Assembly (NCBI GenBank): GCA_039936115.1
Contig: JBDTIZ010000162.1
Location: 1 to 7,675, forward strand
Source of the DNA: DATIJJ01 sp039936115
GTDB taxonomy: Bacteria > Pseudomonadota > Gammaproteobacteria > DSM-16500
DNA: 7,675 nt
Direction: 5' to 3'
Below the pieces are notes generated by a model. The model ran no database searches and was not told where the DNA came from. It saw only the letters and a list, made by a program, of their open reading frames with translations. Made by a program: the position numbers and the translations under genes. Below, in pieces: positions 5,904-7,675 of this stretch (position 1 is its first letter; the number at the start of each line of letters is the position of its first letter).

Positions 5904-7589
5904 CTACACTTTTTCGGTCGGCTTACCAAGACCATTTCGCAAGGCGCGGCGAAGAATTTTTCCTATATTTGATTTTGGTAGATCTTCTGCGAATTCAACG
6001 AATTTCGGCACTTTATAGCCGGTTAAATTTTTATGGCAATAACGTAGCACATCGCTGACAGTTAAGTCTGGATTATCTTTTACGATAAACGCTTTAACGA
6101 CTTCACCGGAGGTTTCATCCGCAACACCAATGACAGCTGCTTCGCGCACACCTTGAAGACGAACAAGAACATCTTCAATTTCATTAGGATATACGTTAAA
6201 ACCTGAGACCAGAATCATATCTTTTTTGCGTTCGTGGATTTTAATAAATCCCTCTGCATTCATTGAAACAATATCGCCTGTTAGCAACCATCCGTCTTTA
6301 GTGAAGACTTTTTGTGTTTCTGATGGATTATGCCAATAGCCGTACATCACTTGTGGGCCTTTGACTGCGAGTTCGCCTGGCTCGCCTAGCGGAACTTCAT
6401 TGCCATCTTCATCCAAAATACATATATCCGTTGAACTAACCGGTAATCCCACTGTGCCATTATAAGCTTTCAAATCCCGGGGGTTCAACGTAACGCACGG
6501 CGAAGTTTCAGAGAGCCCATAAGCCTCAAGCAGAGGTTGGCCCGTGATGGCAGCCCATTTTTCAGCGACGACGCGTTGCACTGCCATTCCTCCGCCTACA
6601 CACATGTGCATTTTGCTAAAATCTACTTTCGCAAAATTGGGATTTTTCATTAATGCACTAAACAATGTATTAACGCCCGTGAAAGCCGTAAATTTAAATT
6701 TTGACATCTCGGAAATAAATTGCGGGAAATCACGTGGATTCGCGATCAAAACATTTAAACCGCCTATGATTGAAATAAAGAAGCAATTCGCAGTCAAAGA
6801 AAAAATATGATAAAGAGGCAATGCAGTGATAATAATTTCTTCGCCTTTCTTGAATGAATCGCCATACCAAGCGATAGCCTGAATCACATTCGACAAAATA
6901 TTACGATGCGTTAACATTGCACCTTTCGCCACACCTGTGGTGCCGCCGGTATATTGCAAAAAGGCGATATCCTGATTAGTAACTTCGACAGGTTTAAACG
7001 TTAATTTTTTTCCTTTTGCAAAAATTTCTTTAAAAGAAATTGCCTGCGGTATAGTTATTTTTGGCACTTTTTTCTTAATATACTTTAGAACAAAATCAAT
7101 TAAAAATCCTTTTGGCTGCGGAAATAAATCACCCATGTAGGTAATGATAATATTCTTAAGTGGCGTATCTGCTAATGCTTTCTGCACTGTGTCAGCAAAA
7201 TTAGCTAGTACCACAATCGTTTCTGTACCCGAATCTTTTAGTTGATGAATTAATTCAGGCGGCGTATATAACGGATTTACGTTTACTACAATCAACCCTG
7301 CGCGCAACGCTCCAAACATCGCAACCGGATACTGAAGAATATTGGGTAGCATGATAGCAACTCGGTCGCCTTTTTTTAGATTCAACACTTGTTGAAAATA
7401 CGCAGCGAATGCACGTGTAGCTTGCTCCATTTGTTGGAAACTTAATGTGACGCCTAGATTATAAAAAGCAGGCAAGTTTTTATATTTTTTACAGCTTTGT
7501 TCAAAGGCATCAACGAGAGATGTATATTCATCGGGATTAATTTCGGCAGGAACACCCTGAGGATAACTCTTTAACCAGATTTTTTCCAC
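5904..7589 (-). CDS. fadD: Long-chain-fatty-acid--CoA ligase FadD
   Basis: FadD activates long-chain fatty acids to acyl-CoA at the inner face of the cytoplasmic membrane by way of an acyl-adenylate, coupling uptake to beta-oxidation or lipid synthesis. The 561-residue product has the same length as E. coli FadD and aligns from the N-terminus (IWLKSYPQGVPAEINPD) to LPKSNIGKILRR. The adenylate-forming motifs are present: YTGGTTGVAKG (213-223), YGLSET (357-362), GWLLTGD (433-439), the fatty-acyl-CoA synthetase signature through KKDMILVSGFNVYPNEIED (455-473), and the catalytic Lys544 in NIGK. The start is a GTG at 7589 with a clear AAGGAA ribosome binding site eight bases upstream, and the resulting N-terminus fits the family. 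The gene is intact. It is followed closely by rlmL on the same strand, suggesting co-transcription, although the two functions are unrelated. Confidence 0.97.
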   Translation of the reverse strand: MEKIWLKSYPQGVPAEINPDEYTSLVDAFEQSCKKYKNLPAFYNLGVTLSFQQMEQATRAFAAYFQQVLNLKKGDRVAIMLPNILQYPVAMFGALRAGLIVVNVNPLYTPPELIHQLKDSGTETIVVLANFADTVQKALADTPLKNIIITYMGDLFPQPKGFLIDFVLKYIKKKVPKITIPQAISFKEIFAKGKKLTFKPVEVTNQDIAFLQYTGGTTGVAKGAMLTHRNILSNVIQAIAWYGDSFKKGEEIIITALPLYHIFSLTANCFFISIIGGLNVLIANPRDFPQFISEMSKFKFTAFTGVNTLFSALMKNPNFAKVDFSKMHMCVGGGMAVQRVVAEKWAAITGQPLLEAYGLSETSPCVTLNPRDLKAYNGTVGLPVSSTDICILDEDGNEVPLGEPGELAVKGPQVMYGYWHNPSETQKVFTKDGWLLTGDIVSMNAEGFIKIHERKKDMILVSGFNVYPNEIEDVLVRLQGVREAAVIGVADETSGEVVKAFIVKDNPDLTVSDVLRYCHKNLTGYKVPKFVEFAEDLPKSNIGKILRRALRNGLGKPTEKV

Positions 7590-7597
7590 GGCTCACT

Positions 7598-7603
7598 TTC
7601 CTT
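7598..7603 (-). promoter_or_regulatory. Ribosome binding site of fadD (AAGGAA)
   Basis: On the minus strand AAGGAA ends eight bases before the GTG at 7589. This decides in favour of the non-ATG start, which also matches the E. coli FadD N-terminus. Confidence 0.75.
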
Positions 7604-7627
7604 GTTATTTTATTTAATCTATTTAGG

Positions 7628-7659
7628 ATTGGTTGACCATTGGTTTTAGAAATTTAAAC
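7628..7659 (-). promoter_or_regulatory. Possible operator region upstream of fadD
   Basis: The fadD leader holds two copies of ATTGGTT (plus strand 7628-7634 and 7639-7645), 11 bases apart, about one helical turn. Overlapping them is an imperfect 17-base palindrome with GTTT and AAAC arms (7643-7659). The first copy also forms TGGT-TG-ACCA with its spacer, which recalls the FadR operator core TGGTNNNACCA but is one base short. The remaining leader is A+T-rich and no clear -35/-10 pair could be chosen. Regulation of fadD from here is an inference. Confidence 0.3.
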
Positions 7660-7675
7660 ACTGAAAAAAGACCTG

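Overview
The window reads as chromosomal DNA of a gammaproteobacterium. GyrA, FadD, RlmL and Cmk can each be followed almost end to end against their E. coli counterparts. Moderate-to-low GC, loss of genes that usually sit between gyrA and cmk, and an A+T-rich orphan gene with a possible protease triad and helical repeats suggest a host-associated lineage such as Legionellales/Coxiellaceae. That placement is inference, not proof.

Layout: (1) On the minus strand, gyrA (2959 to 368) runs straight into cmk (371 to 1, cut by the window edge) through a 4-base ATGA overlap, so the two are probably co-transcribed and translationally coupled. A good extended -10 promoter lies about 60 bases upstream of gyrA. 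(2) A 200-base divergent spacer separates gyrA from a single plus-strand gene of unknown function (3162 to 4262). This spacer carries an 11-base direct repeat near both ends. (3) Convergent to the unknown gene, on the minus strand, lies rlmL (5864 to 4299). It keeps the THUMP and RlmL methyltransferase parts of the bifunctional RlmKL enzyme but loses the catalytic part of RlmK. (4) fadD (7589 to 5904) lies 39 bases upstream of rlmL in the same direction, and the last 86 bases of the window hold its ribosome binding site and leader.

Functionally, gyrA and cmk serve DNA supercoiling and pyrimidine nucleotide supply, rlmL modifies 23S rRNA, and fadD activates exogenous long-chain fatty acids. 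The part most worth a second look is the unknown gene and its borders. Its product has a possible Cys-His-Asp triad with the His-to-Asp spacing of papain-like enzymes, three 32-residue repeats marked by Phe-Pro, and a Ser/Pro-rich tail. It sits exactly where the RlmK half of rlmKL is missing, so gene acquisition and rRNA methyltransferase truncation may be linked. No RNA genes, CRISPR arrays, insertion sequences or convincing intrinsic terminators were seen.
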